From Bdellovibrionales bacterium (GTDB taxonomy: Bacteria > Bdellovibrionota > FAC87 > UBA2466 > JACKAF01): DNA of 38,837 nucleotides. Shown piece after piece: positions 15,919-23,962 of the stretch. The notes beneath the pieces were generated by a model. It did not search any database and was not told the origin of the DNA. It saw only the letters and a list, made by a program, of their open reading frames with translations. Each line of letters begins with the position of its first letter. The stretch's first letter is position 1. A program made the translations under genes and the position numbers. The DNA is taken from NCBI GenBank assembly GCA_020435295.1, contig JAGQZV010000009.1:1-38837 (forward strand). Direction: 5' to 3'.

Positions 15919-17038
15919 TTGCCCGCTCCTTTTTAAACTCTTCTACAATACGCACCATTTGTTGCTCCAATCCCATTCGTAGCTCATCGCCCGGCTCCAG
16001 TTGCCATGCCCGTTTGAGTGGCTCCAACCGATCGTGCAATATGCGGTAATCGCCATCATCGAGTGTATTGAGATAGCGAATGCTGTTCGCAAACTCCTGC
16101 TGCGCGGGGACAGCAGCGCGCGCACGATCGGCGGCCGGCTGGTTCGCTTCAATTCGAGCGCGCATTTCGACTTCTGCATCACTAAAGGCAGCGTAGCTTA
16201 GTCCGGCTACCGCCAAAGTTAGGCCCGCAGCGGCCACTCCGACGCCTCGGCGCGCATGCATCCAGGCGAGCTGCCGCCGCAAACTCGGCCTATAAGCCGC
16301 TTCTAGATAAGGAAGAACACCTTGGGACGTCAAATCACAGCGGCCGTAGTCTAGGCGGTTAAAGCGATGAGCGGAAACGATACTCCAAAACGGTACCCAA
16401 GCCATCGCCCGATCGCGCCACGGCCGTGGCGCTCTCGGTTGGTCCGCCAAACTTTCCAACAAGTTTATGCCATCTTTTTCAGCAAGCGTTTGTACGAGCC
16501 CGTACACCAACCGATCCGCACGGGACATAGCCTCAAGAATGCGGTCGCTGTAGCTTGCCACTCCCGTACGCACCCCCGAGTATCTCGTGACCCAAGCACT
16601 TTGCGCCACTGCCAAACCTTCAGTTAGCTCCAGAAGCTCTCGCGCCAGATCGTGCTTGGAAATAGGCGCATCGCCGTCGGAAACAAAACGCAGGCGTTGG
16701 CGCAACCAGTAGCGCTGAACCGCAGCTTGTTCAGGAGGAACTTCCGCAAGCAGTCCCCTCTCGCGCAGCAATACTTCCAGCAGAGCCAACTTAGCTTCTG
16801 GTGATCGCAGCGATGGCGTTTGGGCCATCATTTCTACAGCGTTGTCCAACGTGAGGCTCTTGCCACGCGCATTCCAGAAGGTCTGTGCGTTGCGGTACTC
16901 GGTTCGCGCGACATCGGAAAGATGGGGGGAATCTACAATCGCAGAAAAATATTCCCCGCAGATTGAGTTCGCGCGCGCCACCGACGCGAGCAGCAGATAG
17001 ACCAAAAAGCTGCACAATGTCGAATGATAACGCCTCAA
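15911..17038 (-). CDS. Exported, probably membrane-anchored protein of unknown function
   Basis: The 375-residue product starts at TTG 17038, with AGGGA four bases upstream. It has a signal peptide (CSFLVYLLLASVARA), a helical middle and one hydrophobic segment near residues 270-287 (GVGVAAAGLTLAVAGLSYAAF) followed by a charged C terminus. This suggests a periplasmic domain, one further membrane crossing and a helical tail. It is the first gene of a pair with the permuted-papain-like enzyme and may anchor or regulate it. I do not recognise the family. Confidence 0.7.
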   Translation of the reverse strand: MRRYHSTLCSFLVYLLLASVARANSICGEYFSAIVDSPHLSDVARTEYRNAQTFWNARGKSLTLDNAVEMMAQTPSLRSPEAKLALLEVLLRERGLLAEVPPEQAAVQRYWLRQRLRFVSDGDAPISKHDLARELLELTEGLAVAQSAWVTRYSGVRTGVASYSDRILEAMSRADRLVYGLVQTLAEKDGINLLESLADQPRAPRPWRDRAMAWVPFWSIVSAHRFNRLDYGRCDLTSQGVLPYLEAAYRPSLRRQLAWMHARRGVGVAAAGLTLAVAGLSYAAFSDAEVEMRARIEANQPAADRARAAVPAQQEFANSIRYLNTLDDGDYRILHDRLEPLKRAWQLEPGDELRMGLEQQMVRIVEEFKKERANE

Positions 17039-17208
17039 CTGTCCCTACTTTCGCGCCCCCGTACTTAACACAAATCCTTCGGAAGTGCCACGGGACCGCC
17101 CACTGGGGTGCAGCCTGCATGCCAGGTTGGCGTGCTTGCACACAGTCGGAATACACACTAGAGACAATAATGGTTAGCCAAGAATAGACGTTTTTCGCTT
17201 CAGCGGCG

Positions 17209-18294
17209 CTAGGTTAGGTACTTTAGCGCCCACTCCGCACCGAATCGGTAACCGCGGGCCTTCCAGGCTTTGGAGATAGGGATCCACAGAAGTAAAAAAG
17301 CGAGACCCAGAAGAAGCGCTAGGTAGGGTTCCATGCTCTTTTGGAAATATTTCGCGACGTCTTCGTCTAGCGCCCCAATAATCCATAACGGCCAGAGAAT
17401 CAGGAAGTGATGGGCCAGGTAAAGCGTCAAAGACGATCGGCTCATCGATTCGAAATATTGAGGCACGTGCCTGCCGCGAATATCAAACACGAAGTGAAAG
17501 CAAACAAAGACCAGCAAACAAAGCCCAATCGATGCTAATAAACGAAAGGTAGAAAGTGGGTAGAAGGATCCGCGAAGATTAAAATTCGCGCTATTTCCGA
17601 GCAGCTGCAGCAAGGGCCCCAGAACAACTAATACGAGCCCCAACACAAATAGACCACGCGCCCAAATCGTGCCGCGCCCACTTTCCTCAAATATGCCCCG
17701 AGCCACCAGATAGCCGCTCAGCGGGAAAAACAGCCACGGAAAAACTGGGAAATAGCCGGTGACCAAGAACCCCACGAGGTCGTGGAGTCCATCCCACCTG
17801 GCCGCGTATTCGAAAGTTTCATGTCTCCAGTAGGAATCAAAGTCAGCGATCCCCCTTAAGAAGGGGGCCGCCAAGATTACGCTAACTGCAAGAAGCAAAA
17901 TGAAAGATGAAGGTAGCTTTCTGACCAGCGCGAGAACAAAGATGGAAAAAGCAATCAAGGTAAGGATATCCCAGTCGAGCGCTCCATCAAATGACCACGC
18001 TAGAATGGAAAAAATAATCCCTATTAAGAAGATGAGACCGGCACGTCGCATGTGGTGCTTAAATCCGTGTGAACGGCCATCAGCCCAATGCTTTTTATCA
18101 CTGAAGTAGAAACTAAGCCCAACCGTAAAAGTAAAAAACTGTGCACCGAAGCTCGCGTAGGGACCACAGAGAGAAAGGACGATCCACGAATTTGGTTCGC
18201 GATCCGCAGAAAGGTAGAGGACAAAATGACAAAGCAACATCTTTATAATGGCCAAAGCCCGAAAGGCGTCTACCGACCCAATTCGCTTGTTCAT
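17209..18294 (-). CDS. DUF1624/heparan N-acetyltransferase-like membrane acyltransferase
   Basis: A polytopic protein with about ten hydrophobic helices. It begins MNKRIGSVDAFRALAIIKMLLCHF, close to the RxxSVDAFRGLAI start of DUF1624/HGSNAT-type acyltransferases, and later has GYFPVFPWLFFPLSGYL and a YLAHHFLIL segment. Such proteins move acyl groups across the inner membrane onto sugars. The start at 18294 fits the family best. ATG 18312 lies two bases after the upstream LOG stop and is an alternative; neither has a clear SD. The substrate is unknown. Confidence 0.68.
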   Translation of the reverse strand: MNKRIGSVDAFRALAIIKMLLCHFVLYLSADREPNSWIVLSLCGPYASFGAQFFTFTVGLSFYFSDKKHWADGRSHGFKHHMRRAGLIFLIGIIFSILAWSFDGALDWDILTLIAFSIFVLALVRKLPSSFILLLAVSVILAAPFLRGIADFDSYWRHETFEYAARWDGLHDLVGFLVTGYFPVFPWLFFPLSGYLVARGIFEESGRGTIWARGLFVLGLVLVVLGPLLQLLGNSANFNLRGSFYPLSTFRLLASIGLCLLVFVCFHFVFDIRGRHVPQYFESMSRSSLTLYLAHHFLILWPLWIIGALDEDVAKYFQKSMEPYLALLLGLAFLLLWIPISKAWKARGYRFGAEWALKYLT

Positions 18295-18314
18295 TGATAA
18301 AGTATACGTCATCA

Positions 18315-19067
18315 CTAGCGCTCGAAGAAGAACCACTTGCGCCGCACACGCGCTCCGTAACTAAGTCCAAACTTGCGAAGACCTGCCCGTTTTACCAGCG
18401 CCGCAACTTCGCTGGGCGAATCACTTACAATAAAGCGGCTGAAATCCCGCTCCGAGATCGTTCCCATTGCCACCAATCTTGCTTCCATGAACTCCAACAT
18501 CGGTGTCCAATAGTCTGTGCCCATAAGGATCACAGGAAAGCCGCGAACCTTCCCAGTTTGCACGAGCGTGGCGATCTCAAATAACTCGTCTAGAGTTCCA
18601 TACCCACCCGGTAGTGCCACAAACGCGTAGGAGTACTTGATCAGCATCAATTTCCGAATAAAGAAATGCCTAAACTCCATGCACAGGTCCAAATACGCGT
18701 TGGGGCGTTGCTCCTCTGGTAGGACAATATTGCACCCTACCGACAGTCCTCCCGCTTCTTGGGCCCCGCGGTTGGCGGCCTCCATCAAACCCGGACCGCC
18801 TCCCGTGATTACGGTAAAGCCCGAACGCGCGAGTTCAGCGCCAAGCTGGCGGCCCATTTCGTAAAAGGTGTTCCCATCCCGGAGTCTTGCTGAACCGAAA
18901 ACCGTGACACAGGGTCCGACAAAGTGAAGCTTTCTAAAACCTTTCAGCAACTCAAGAAAAATGCGAATGGCTCGTAAGAACTCTCTCCAACGGGTTTGGG
19001 CCCCCCGCAGAAAGAGACGCTCGCTTTGTACGGCCTTCTGTCTTCCGGTGGGGTGCTTTGGAGTCAT
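18315..19067 (-). CDS. LOG-family nucleotide phosphoribohydrolase-like protein
   Basis: The 250-residue protein has the LOG fold motifs GSARLRDGN, TGGGPGLMEAANRGA and the hallmark PGGYGTLDE. LOG proteins hydrolyse nucleoside 5'-monophosphates (cytokinin ribotides in plants, AMP-like substrates in bacteria). Many bacterial copies are misannotated as lysine decarboxylases. A basic N-terminal extension of about 45 residues precedes the core. The next gene starts within a few bases, so the two are probably co-transcribed, though no functional link is evident. Confidence 0.9.
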   Translation of the reverse strand: MTPKHPTGRQKAVQSERLFLRGAQTRWREFLRAIRIFLELLKGFRKLHFVGPCVTVFGSARLRDGNTFYEMGRQLGAELARSGFTVITGGGPGLMEAANRGAQEAGGLSVGCNIVLPEEQRPNAYLDLCMEFRHFFIRKLMLIKYSYAFVALPGGYGTLDELFEIATLVQTGKVRGFPVILMGTDYWTPMLEFMEARLVAMGTISERDFSRFIVSDSPSEVAALVKRAGLRKFGLSYGARVRRKWFFFER

Positions 19068-19130
19068 GGTGTATGAACCAATAATACAATTAATGCGATT
19101 TATTCAGCAAGACACCAAAAGTCGGCTATC

Positions 19131-20027
19131 ATGGTAGTCGTGCTCGCTCCGCTTCCATCTCGACTCAATGCAGTTCTTAACGGCCTAGTGGGTGACAAAC
19201 TGGAATCCCAAAACAGCCGACTCGCCATCACAATGGCCTTTCGCCGAAACCGAAAAGACATCCCAATAAGAGATCTCGACGTTCCAGAACGCGATTGGGT
19301 TATCTACATACACGGATTAATGGCTGACGAAGCGATTTGGAATGGCTTTGCACCAAAGCTTGGGACACGCTACTCCGTTCTTCATGTCCGCTACAATACG
19401 GGCCGCCATATTTCTGAAAATGGAAAATCTTTGAGCGCGCTAATGGAAGAACTTGTTCATCGCCACACTCCACGCAAGATTGTGTTGCTCGGGCACTCAA
19501 TGGGAGGACTCGTAATTCGCAGTGCGTGCCATTACGGAAAACTCTCTCACTGCAGCTGGGTAAGTAAAGTTAAGACGATTTTTCTCATTGCTGTTCCCAA
19601 CTATGGCGCCGCGCTCGCCCAACTCAATCATATGTCGGCAGTGGTCCTAAAAACAATCGGGCGGTTTTATACTGGGAGGATCGGGACGCTTATCGAACAA
19701 AGAAGCAACGGAATTAAAGATCTGCGGCAAGGTGCCATGGTGGACGAAGACTGGAAGTACGGGGAGCCGGCCATTCTCAACTACGATAAGCACACGCCGA
19801 TACCACCGGTACAGGGCGTGCACTATCATATACTCGTTGGAAATTTGTCCAAAGAGGAAGACTCATTGATGGCCAAGTATTTTGGCGATGGCCTTGTCAC
19901 TCCCTCCAGCGCTATTGCGGAAACCCTTATTCGAGTTTCAACCGTCAAAGTGTTCCCACAGACGGGCCACAACTCCATCCTAAGAAGCAAAGATGTGCAC
20001 GCCTATGTGCAGCAGACCCTACTGTGA
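19131..20027 (+). CDS. Alpha/beta-hydrolase (lipase/esterase-like)
   Basis: The 298-residue protein has an oxyanion-hole motif, IYIHGLM, the nucleophile elbow GHSMGG (Ser nucleophile), a plausible acid in FGDGLV and a C-terminal His in QTGHNSI. The spacing matches small alpha/beta-hydrolases such as PGAP1-like lipases. There is no signal peptide, so it is probably cytoplasmic. The ATG at 19131 has no good SD; an internal ATG at 19233 is possible and would still keep the fold. The substrate is unknown. It converges on hpf with a 12-base gap. Confidence 0.85.
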   Translation: MVVVLAPLPSRLNAVLNGLVGDKLESQNSRLAITMAFRRNRKDIPIRDLDVPERDWVIYIHGLMADEAIWNGFAPKLGTRYSVLHVRYNTGRHISENGKSLSALMEELVHRHTPRKIVLLGHSMGGLVIRSACHYGKLSHCSWVSKVKTIFLIAVPNYGAALAQLNHMSAVVLKTIGRFYTGRIGTLIEQRSNGIKDLRQGAMVDEDWKYGEPAILNYDKHTPIPPVQGVHYHILVGNLSKEEDSLMAKYFGDGLVTPSSAIAETLIRVSTVKVFPQTGHNSILRSKDVHAYVQQTLL

Positions 20028-20039
20028 CTCGGGCTTGCG

Positions 20040-20426
20040 CTAATGCAGCACGGCCGCTTTTTCTCCCACAAAAACCAAATTGTGGTGCTCGGCTTCAGAC
20101 TGCAAACGGTCCGCGCGCTGCTTTGCATGCGTCTTATGGTGTTTTACCTTGTCTTTGTGCCTTTTAAGTTGGCGTCTCAATTTCTCCGCCATTTGGTTGA
20201 CCGCGCCGTAGAGACTTGGCGCCTTAACCTCTGCATGGAGATCTGTCCCATAGGCACCTACTACATCACAGTGGGCAACGCTATCGCGCCTTCGACGCGA
20301 GAACGTTACGTGAATCATAGGGGCTTTTTTTGTGTACTTCTCAACAACCCCAAGGAGTTTCGCTTCCGTGTACTCACACAAAGCCGGTGATGGATCGAGT
20401 TGGTGAAATGCAAAACGTATAGACAT
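20040..20426 (-). CDS. hpf: Ribosome hibernation promoting factor, short type
   Basis: The start at 20426 is chosen because GGGGGAA lies directly upstream on the minus strand. The frame remains open further up but that part is not protein-like. The 128-residue product has the S30AE/YfiA fold: an N-terminal strand-helix, then MIHVTFSRRRRDSVAHCDV, a segment with AEVKAPSLYGAVNQMAEKLRRQL, and a very basic C-terminal tail. It would bind the 30S subunit and help stop translation in stationary phase. It is short, without the C-terminal dimerisation domain of long HPFs. The upstream region holds the unusual inverted repeats at 20493-20627. Confidence 0.9.
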   Translation of the reverse strand: MSIRFAFHQLDPSPALCEYTEAKLLGVVEKYTKKAPMIHVTFSRRRRDSVAHCDVVGAYGTDLHAEVKAPSLYGAVNQMAEKLRRQLKRHKDKVKHHKTHAKQRADRLQSEAEHHNLVFVGEKAAVLH

Positions 20427-20492
20427 GAGTTCCCCCTTTTTTTTGCTCGTGGTTAACGTTGTTGATGTTCGGTATTTTTCCGATTTGGAGAA

Positions 20493-20534
20493 GTTTGGGA
20501 AGAAAACCGGTTTTACCCAGATTTCTTCCCAAAC
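20493..20534. repeat. 13-bp perfect inverted repeat upstream of hpf
   Basis: GTTTGGGAAGAAA (20493-20505) and its exact complement TTTCTTCCCAAAC (20522-20534) flank a 16-base loop. Overlapping it is the 12-base palindrome AAAACCGGTTTT (20503-20514). It lies 67-108 bases before the hpf start (minus strand) and 58 bases or more before a small plus-strand ORF. It could be an operator or a 5'-leader hairpin. No run of U follows it as a normal terminator would need. Confidence 0.9.
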
Positions 20535-20561
20535 CTTTAACTTTCGCGTTTTAGCGATCCA

Positions 20562-20627
20562 GTCAGGCACTGTTACTTGGAGGAGCAACTTGTGTGCCAG
20601 TCCGCAGAGTTGTCTTTCGTGCCTGAC
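20562..20627 (+). promoter_or_regulatory. Inverted repeat enclosing an SD and start codon
   Basis: GTCAGGCAC (20562-20570) is complemented by GTGCCTGAC (20619-20627). The enclosed segment contains a strong SD, GGAGGAG (20579-20585), and a GTG at 20592. In addition, the first arm can pair with the GTGCC that directly overlaps the start codon (20594-20598). The two pairings are mutually exclusive, so an RNA switch or leader structure is possible. Confidence 0.5.
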
Positions 20628-20843
20628 ATAACAAGAGAAGCGGACTGGATGGAGATGGGATGTAACGAAATGCTACGAAACAAGGAGTTTTGGATAAGTT
20701 GTTTAAGTAGTTCAAGAAAATGTTTTCCGCCCATGTCATACCTCTCTCCGAAGCGCTTCAATGCCGCCTCTATATTGAAAGACGGTCGCCCGTACCGATT
20801 TGTTCCAAAACTATTTCATTCTGTTTCAACTTGGGCGCGTTAA
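20592..20843 (+). CDS. Possible small protein of unknown function
   Basis: GTG at 20592 is six bases after a near-perfect SD (GGAGGAG, 20579-20585). The frame gives 83 residues with several Cys and Trp and a basic C-terminal half, and no homology I can name. It is not clearly hydrophobic. If it is not translated, this stretch may serve as upstream control sequence for the sigma-54 promoter at 20857; it includes the palindrome GAAGCGCTTC at 20750-20759. Divergent from hpf. Confidence 0.35.
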   Translation: MCQSAELSFVPDITREADWMEMGCNEMLRNKEFWISCLSSSRKCFPPMSYLSPKRFNAASILKDGRPYRFVPKLFHSVSTWAR

Positions 20844-20856
20844 GTCCAAAAAACAG

Positions 20857-20872
20857 TGGCACTACTCTTGCT
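20857..20872 (+). promoter_or_regulatory. Consensus sigma-54 promoter
   Basis: TGGCAC at 20857, five bases, then TTGCT at 20868 matches the -24/-12 consensus TGGCAC-N5-TTGCW in all eleven fixed positions, with the required GG-N10-GC spacing. Transcription would begin near 20883, about 50 bases before the ATG of a small gene. It lies between two small ORFs. Confidence 0.8.
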
Positions 20873-20931
20873 TCTCTCTTGAAAGAGAAAGCCAAAACTT
20901 GAAAGCGAAAGCTAAGATGGAGGCCAAGGTT

Positions 20932-21174
20932 ATGGGCACTAAACTGGGAAGTGTAGCTGTTTACTCATGGGAGTGCATCGGCTTGGATGCTGATGAGCGT
21001 CAGTTGGCAGAAGAGATTGTTGAGAACGGCGCCGATGCTTTGGCAAAACCGGTCCACCAAGCGGAGCACCCTAGAAAGCCCGGCAGCAAGCGGCATGAGG
21101 AGTATGATCTCTACGCCGCACATGATAGCCACCGGTGGAGCCCAGTCACCCACTACCTGGAACCCTATTTGTAG
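20932..21174 (+). CDS. Small protein of unknown function behind a sigma-54 promoter
   Basis: This encodes 80 residues. ATG 20932 has GGAGG eight bases upstream; an in-frame ATG at 20917 has no SD. The sequence is acidic and then basic/His-rich (MGTKLGSVAVYSWEC... to THYLEPYL) with one Cys, no signal peptide and no membrane helix, so cytoplasmic. It sits behind a perfect sigma-54 site at 20857, and a 7-bp hairpin (AACCCTA/TAGGGTT, 21161-21178) spans its stop. I do not recognise the family. Confidence 0.55.
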   Translation: MGTKLGSVAVYSWECIGLDADERQLAEEIVENGADALAKPVHQAEHPRKPGSKRHEEYDLYAAHDSHRWSPVTHYLEPYL

Positions 21175-21283
21175 GGTTTCCGAAATCCGCCTAGCACTGT
21201 GGCCGCGCCAAGATGGCTCCCGAAATATGGTTGATCTCCAAGAGGTTTCATTTATTATGGGGCGCTTCTATTGGTTCTTATGG

Positions 21284-21357
21284 GCGCCCGTAGCTCAGCT
21301 GGTTAGAGCGGCAGACTACGAATCTGTAGGTCGGAGGTTCGACTCCTTCCGGGCGCG
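21284..21357 (+). tRNA. tRNA-Arg(ACG)
   Basis: Acceptor stem GCGCCCG pairs with CGGGCGC. The D arm is TAGCTCAGCTGGTTAGAG. Anticodon stem GCAGA/TCTGT encloses CTACGAA, giving anticodon ACG, which reads arginine CGN codons after A34 is deaminated to inosine. CCA is not encoded (the sequence after the discriminator G is CAT). The deaminase TadA is encoded at 28040. Confidence 0.97.
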
Positions 21358-21388
21358 CATTTCTCCTCGCACTGACAATTATTGCTCC

Positions 21389-21417
21389 TTGACACCACGC
21401 ATCAAAACCCTTAAAAC
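21389..21417 (+). promoter_or_regulatory. Sigma-70-type promoter for the lipoprotein operon
   Basis: TTGACA (21389-21394) is followed after 17 bases by TAAAAC (21412-21417), four of six matches to TATAAT. Transcription would start near 21424, 66 bases before the ATG at 21490. Confidence 0.65.
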
Positions 21418-21489
21418 ACGATTTCATAAATTTTCTCTCGTTCGTAGCAGTAAATCTTGTTTTTAGGCCGACTTTTTTGGAGGAAACAC

Positions 21490-22809
21490 ATGAAGTTTCA
21501 GTTGGTTATGGGCATTCTCGTCCTTAGCGTTCTTCTTTCTGCCTGCGCCAAGAAGCGCCCGCTCCCGCCTCGCGGGAAGCGGATAGGGACCGTCTCGGTC
21601 GGTGAGGACTTCCGTAACTATATGGTAGGCCGCGAAATCTCACCCGACCACTGCATGATGCTTGTCGAGATGACGGAGACCAAAGACATGGTACTTGAAA
21701 TCTCCGCGCCCAATTGCCCGGACAACAACGCCCTCGCGGCTGCCCCCATCGCCTCGCTCAAATTGTGGAGCGGTTGGATCCAAATTGGCGATGAGTATTC
21801 CACGCTTCTGATGGCCGGCGACTCTTCCATTTCGGCCGAGAACGTTCCGGTTGGGGTAATCACAGATATCGCGGACCAAACGGACGAAGAAAAATTGATG
21901 CGCTTAGATTCGCTTTGTGTAGGCAATAGCTTCATGCGCATGGATCTCTCCAAGAATTGCCACATCGAAGTCGGCAACGACATGCTGATTTCGAAGGTCG
22001 ATATTCGCAAGCACAACACTCTGCAGTCCATCCTACTCGCCCGCGCGAATGGCACAGATGATGCGGTCGACGCGGTGTCCGCTCGTGTGACTACGCTGGA
22101 TGGCAAGATCGACGCAATGAAAGTCGCTCTTGAAAAATCCATCAGTGATCTGAGCGCGCGAACAGAAAAGGGATTTAAAGAAGTAAGCCAAAAGTTAACA
22201 GCAATCGAAAAGGACTTCGCTGACAAGCTCACCGCACTCGAAAAATCAGTTAAGGAAGATGCGGCGAAGGAACGCGCTAAGCTTGAAGCTAAGATTCTCG
22301 CCGACGTTCAAACCAAATTGGATGAGCTCGCGAAGACTCTTCGCAAAGAAAACAAAGATAGCGAGGCCGCACTTGTCGCTTCCCTTACCGCAGACTTCGG
22401 TAAGAAAATGGATGAGTTGAAAACCTTGATCAGCAAGGACATGGACAAAAAGCTTGAAGATCTAAAAAAGAAAGCGTCGGATGATGACAAGGTTACTGTT
22501 GAAGCGCTTCAGAAAGAAAACGAGACGAAGATCGCTGCAGCCATCGAAGCCGCCAAGAAAGAACTGGCTGCATCCCTGGAAGCTCTGTCCAAGAAAGTAG
22601 ACACGAAGGGAATGGAAGTCGACGGCATTAAGGAAAATGTAACGAAGCAACTTGAAGGTGCCGCCAAAGCCCAAGAGGAAAAAGTCGAAGCCGCTTTGAA
22701 GACGATTCAGACATCTACTGACGATCTTAAGAAACAACTCGAAGAGCTACGCAAGAAAGTCGGAGACGGTAACCAAGAGTCGGCGGAAGCTCCTTCTTCG
22801 GAAGAGTAG
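21490..22809 (+). CDS. Long coiled-coil lipoprotein
   Basis: ATG 21490 follows GGAGG at a 7-base spacing; an in-frame ATG at 21457 lacks this. The signal peptide ends with the lipobox LLSAC, so the mature protein is lipid-anchored. Residues about 20-190 form a mixed domain with several cysteines, and about 190-430 are a long heptad-rich coiled coil (repeated L/K/E blocks). The product is 439 residues. A continuous helix of 240 residues would be about 36 nm long, enough to cross a periplasm. It is probably co-transcribed with the beta-barrel lipoprotein gene 34 bases downstream. I do not recognise the family. Confidence 0.8.
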   Translation: MKFQLVMGILVLSVLLSACAKKRPLPPRGKRIGTVSVGEDFRNYMVGREISPDHCMMLVEMTETKDMVLEISAPNCPDNNALAAAPIASLKLWSGWIQIGDEYSTLLMAGDSSISAENVPVGVITDIADQTDEEKLMRLDSLCVGNSFMRMDLSKNCHIEVGNDMLISKVDIRKHNTLQSILLARANGTDDAVDAVSARVTTLDGKIDAMKVALEKSISDLSARTEKGFKEVSQKLTAIEKDFADKLTALEKSVKEDAAKERAKLEAKILADVQTKLDELAKTLRKENKDSEAALVASLTADFGKKMDELKTLISKDMDKKLEDLKKKASDDDKVTVEALQKENETKIAAAIEAAKKELAASLEALSKKVDTKGMEVDGIKENVTKQLEGAAKAQEEKVEAALKTIQTSTDDLKKQLEELRKKVGDGNQESAEAPSSEE

Positions 22810-22843
22810 GCAAACTGTGCACAGCAATAAGAGGAGCACTGTC

Positions 22844-23947
22844 ATGAAATACTCTGTCACTCAAAAGCTAGCTATTTTGATGCTGGTCCCGGCCCTCTCT
22901 TTCTGGACCGCGTGCACGCGATCCAAGCAGGAGCCCAAAGCAGAGGCGCCAGCCGTCGAAAGCCAGGCACCGGCCGCACAGCCTCACGCGGATGCCGCTC
23001 CAAGCAGCACGCCGATCCAGGCTGCAAAGGTTGAAAATCCGGCCGATGGACAAGCGTCGAAAAAATCCGATTCGGCGGTAAACGTCGTCCGACGACCCAG
23101 TCCTTTGGTACCGGCCCCCGCGGTGCTGAAAAACGCCCATCCGAGGAAGCTTGAATTTGCCCCAATGCCCATCGTAGGGAGCAGTTCAATGGAAGCTTCT
23201 GTGCCAAAGACGGGGATGTCCTTTTTTGTGGGTGCCGGGCACAAATTCGGCACGCAGGCATCGGATCGAACCTTCACCGAGATGCAACTTCAGGCCAGTT
23301 ACTTTTTTGAAAACGGTGCAGAAATCGGCATTCTCCAGACAGCAAAAAAGCTTTATGAAATCGCCCCGGTCGGTGAGAAAGAATTACTGCTCGACGACAC
23401 AGTCTTTTTCTGGCGATCGCAGGCCATGACGGGTCCGTTAGGAACCACACTCAAAGTGACTGCGGGTGTGACGCTCCCGGTGTCCGAACAGTCCGGAGAT
23501 CGGCAAACCATCACCCGCCCCAGTGTGGCGCTGACGGCGAGCAAGAAGATAACGGAAACCCTGGAGCTGTCGGTCACACCGTACGTCCAGTACCACTTCA
23601 ATCGCTTTGTTTCGGGTCCGGATCGCGTTCCCTCACCATTGGTAGCGGTGGGAGCCATCACCAAGGCAGAATTCCATGTCGTACCCAATACAATTAAATT
23701 GGTCGGTTGGGATCGCATTGGTGGGCAATTCTACGAGCAGTATGACGACCGCTCGGTAGCGCCACCTGCGTCTACACTTTCAAACTTTGGAGCGTATCTA
23801 GATTTTCTGATTTCCGACAGCCTGTCCTTGCAGGCCGGTTGGCTTCGCGGAAACTCTCTGCCGAACGACGGTTTGAACACCGGTAATCAGAATTTCTACG
23901 ATCCGGAAAGCCACCGTTTCTACGCATCGATAGGCATCCGGTTCTAA
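22844..23947 (+). CDS. Lipid-anchored beta-barrel outer-membrane protein
   Basis: ATG 22844 has GAGGAG upstream. A signal peptide ends at FWTAC, a weak lipobox. A Pro/Ala/Lys-rich linker of about 90 residues follows (PAVESQAPAAQPH). The C-terminal 240 residues alternate polar and nonpolar strands, with many aromatics at strand ends, and finish in YASIGIRF, the C-terminal Phe of outer-membrane barrels that BamA recognises. About 8-12 strands fit. Lipid anchor, flexible linker and barrel in one 367-residue chain is unusual. Probably an operon with the coiled-coil lipoprotein. Function unknown. Confidence 0.72.
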   Translation: MKYSVTQKLAILMLVPALSFWTACTRSKQEPKAEAPAVESQAPAAQPHADAAPSSTPIQAAKVENPADGQASKKSDSAVNVVRRPSPLVPAPAVLKNAHPRKLEFAPMPIVGSSSMEASVPKTGMSFFVGAGHKFGTQASDRTFTEMQLQASYFFENGAEIGILQTAKKLYEIAPVGEKELLLDDTVFFWRSQAMTGPLGTTLKVTAGVTLPVSEQSGDRQTITRPSVALTASKKITETLELSVTPYVQYHFNRFVSGPDRVPSPLVAVGAITKAEFHVVPNTIKLVGWDRIGGQFYEQYDDRSVAPPASTLSNFGAYLDFLISDSLSLQAGWLRGNSLPNDGLNTGNQNFYDPESHRFYASIGIRF

Positions 23948-23962
23948 AGGCGCTCCGCCTTA

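Noticed and set aside
21161-21178. Terminator after the 80-residue gene
   Set aside because: The 7-bp stem spans the stop codon but no T run follows.
20987-21466. A 159-codon frame reading through tRNA-Arg
   Set aside because: It includes VAQLVRAADYES, the well-known false translation of a tRNA gene.
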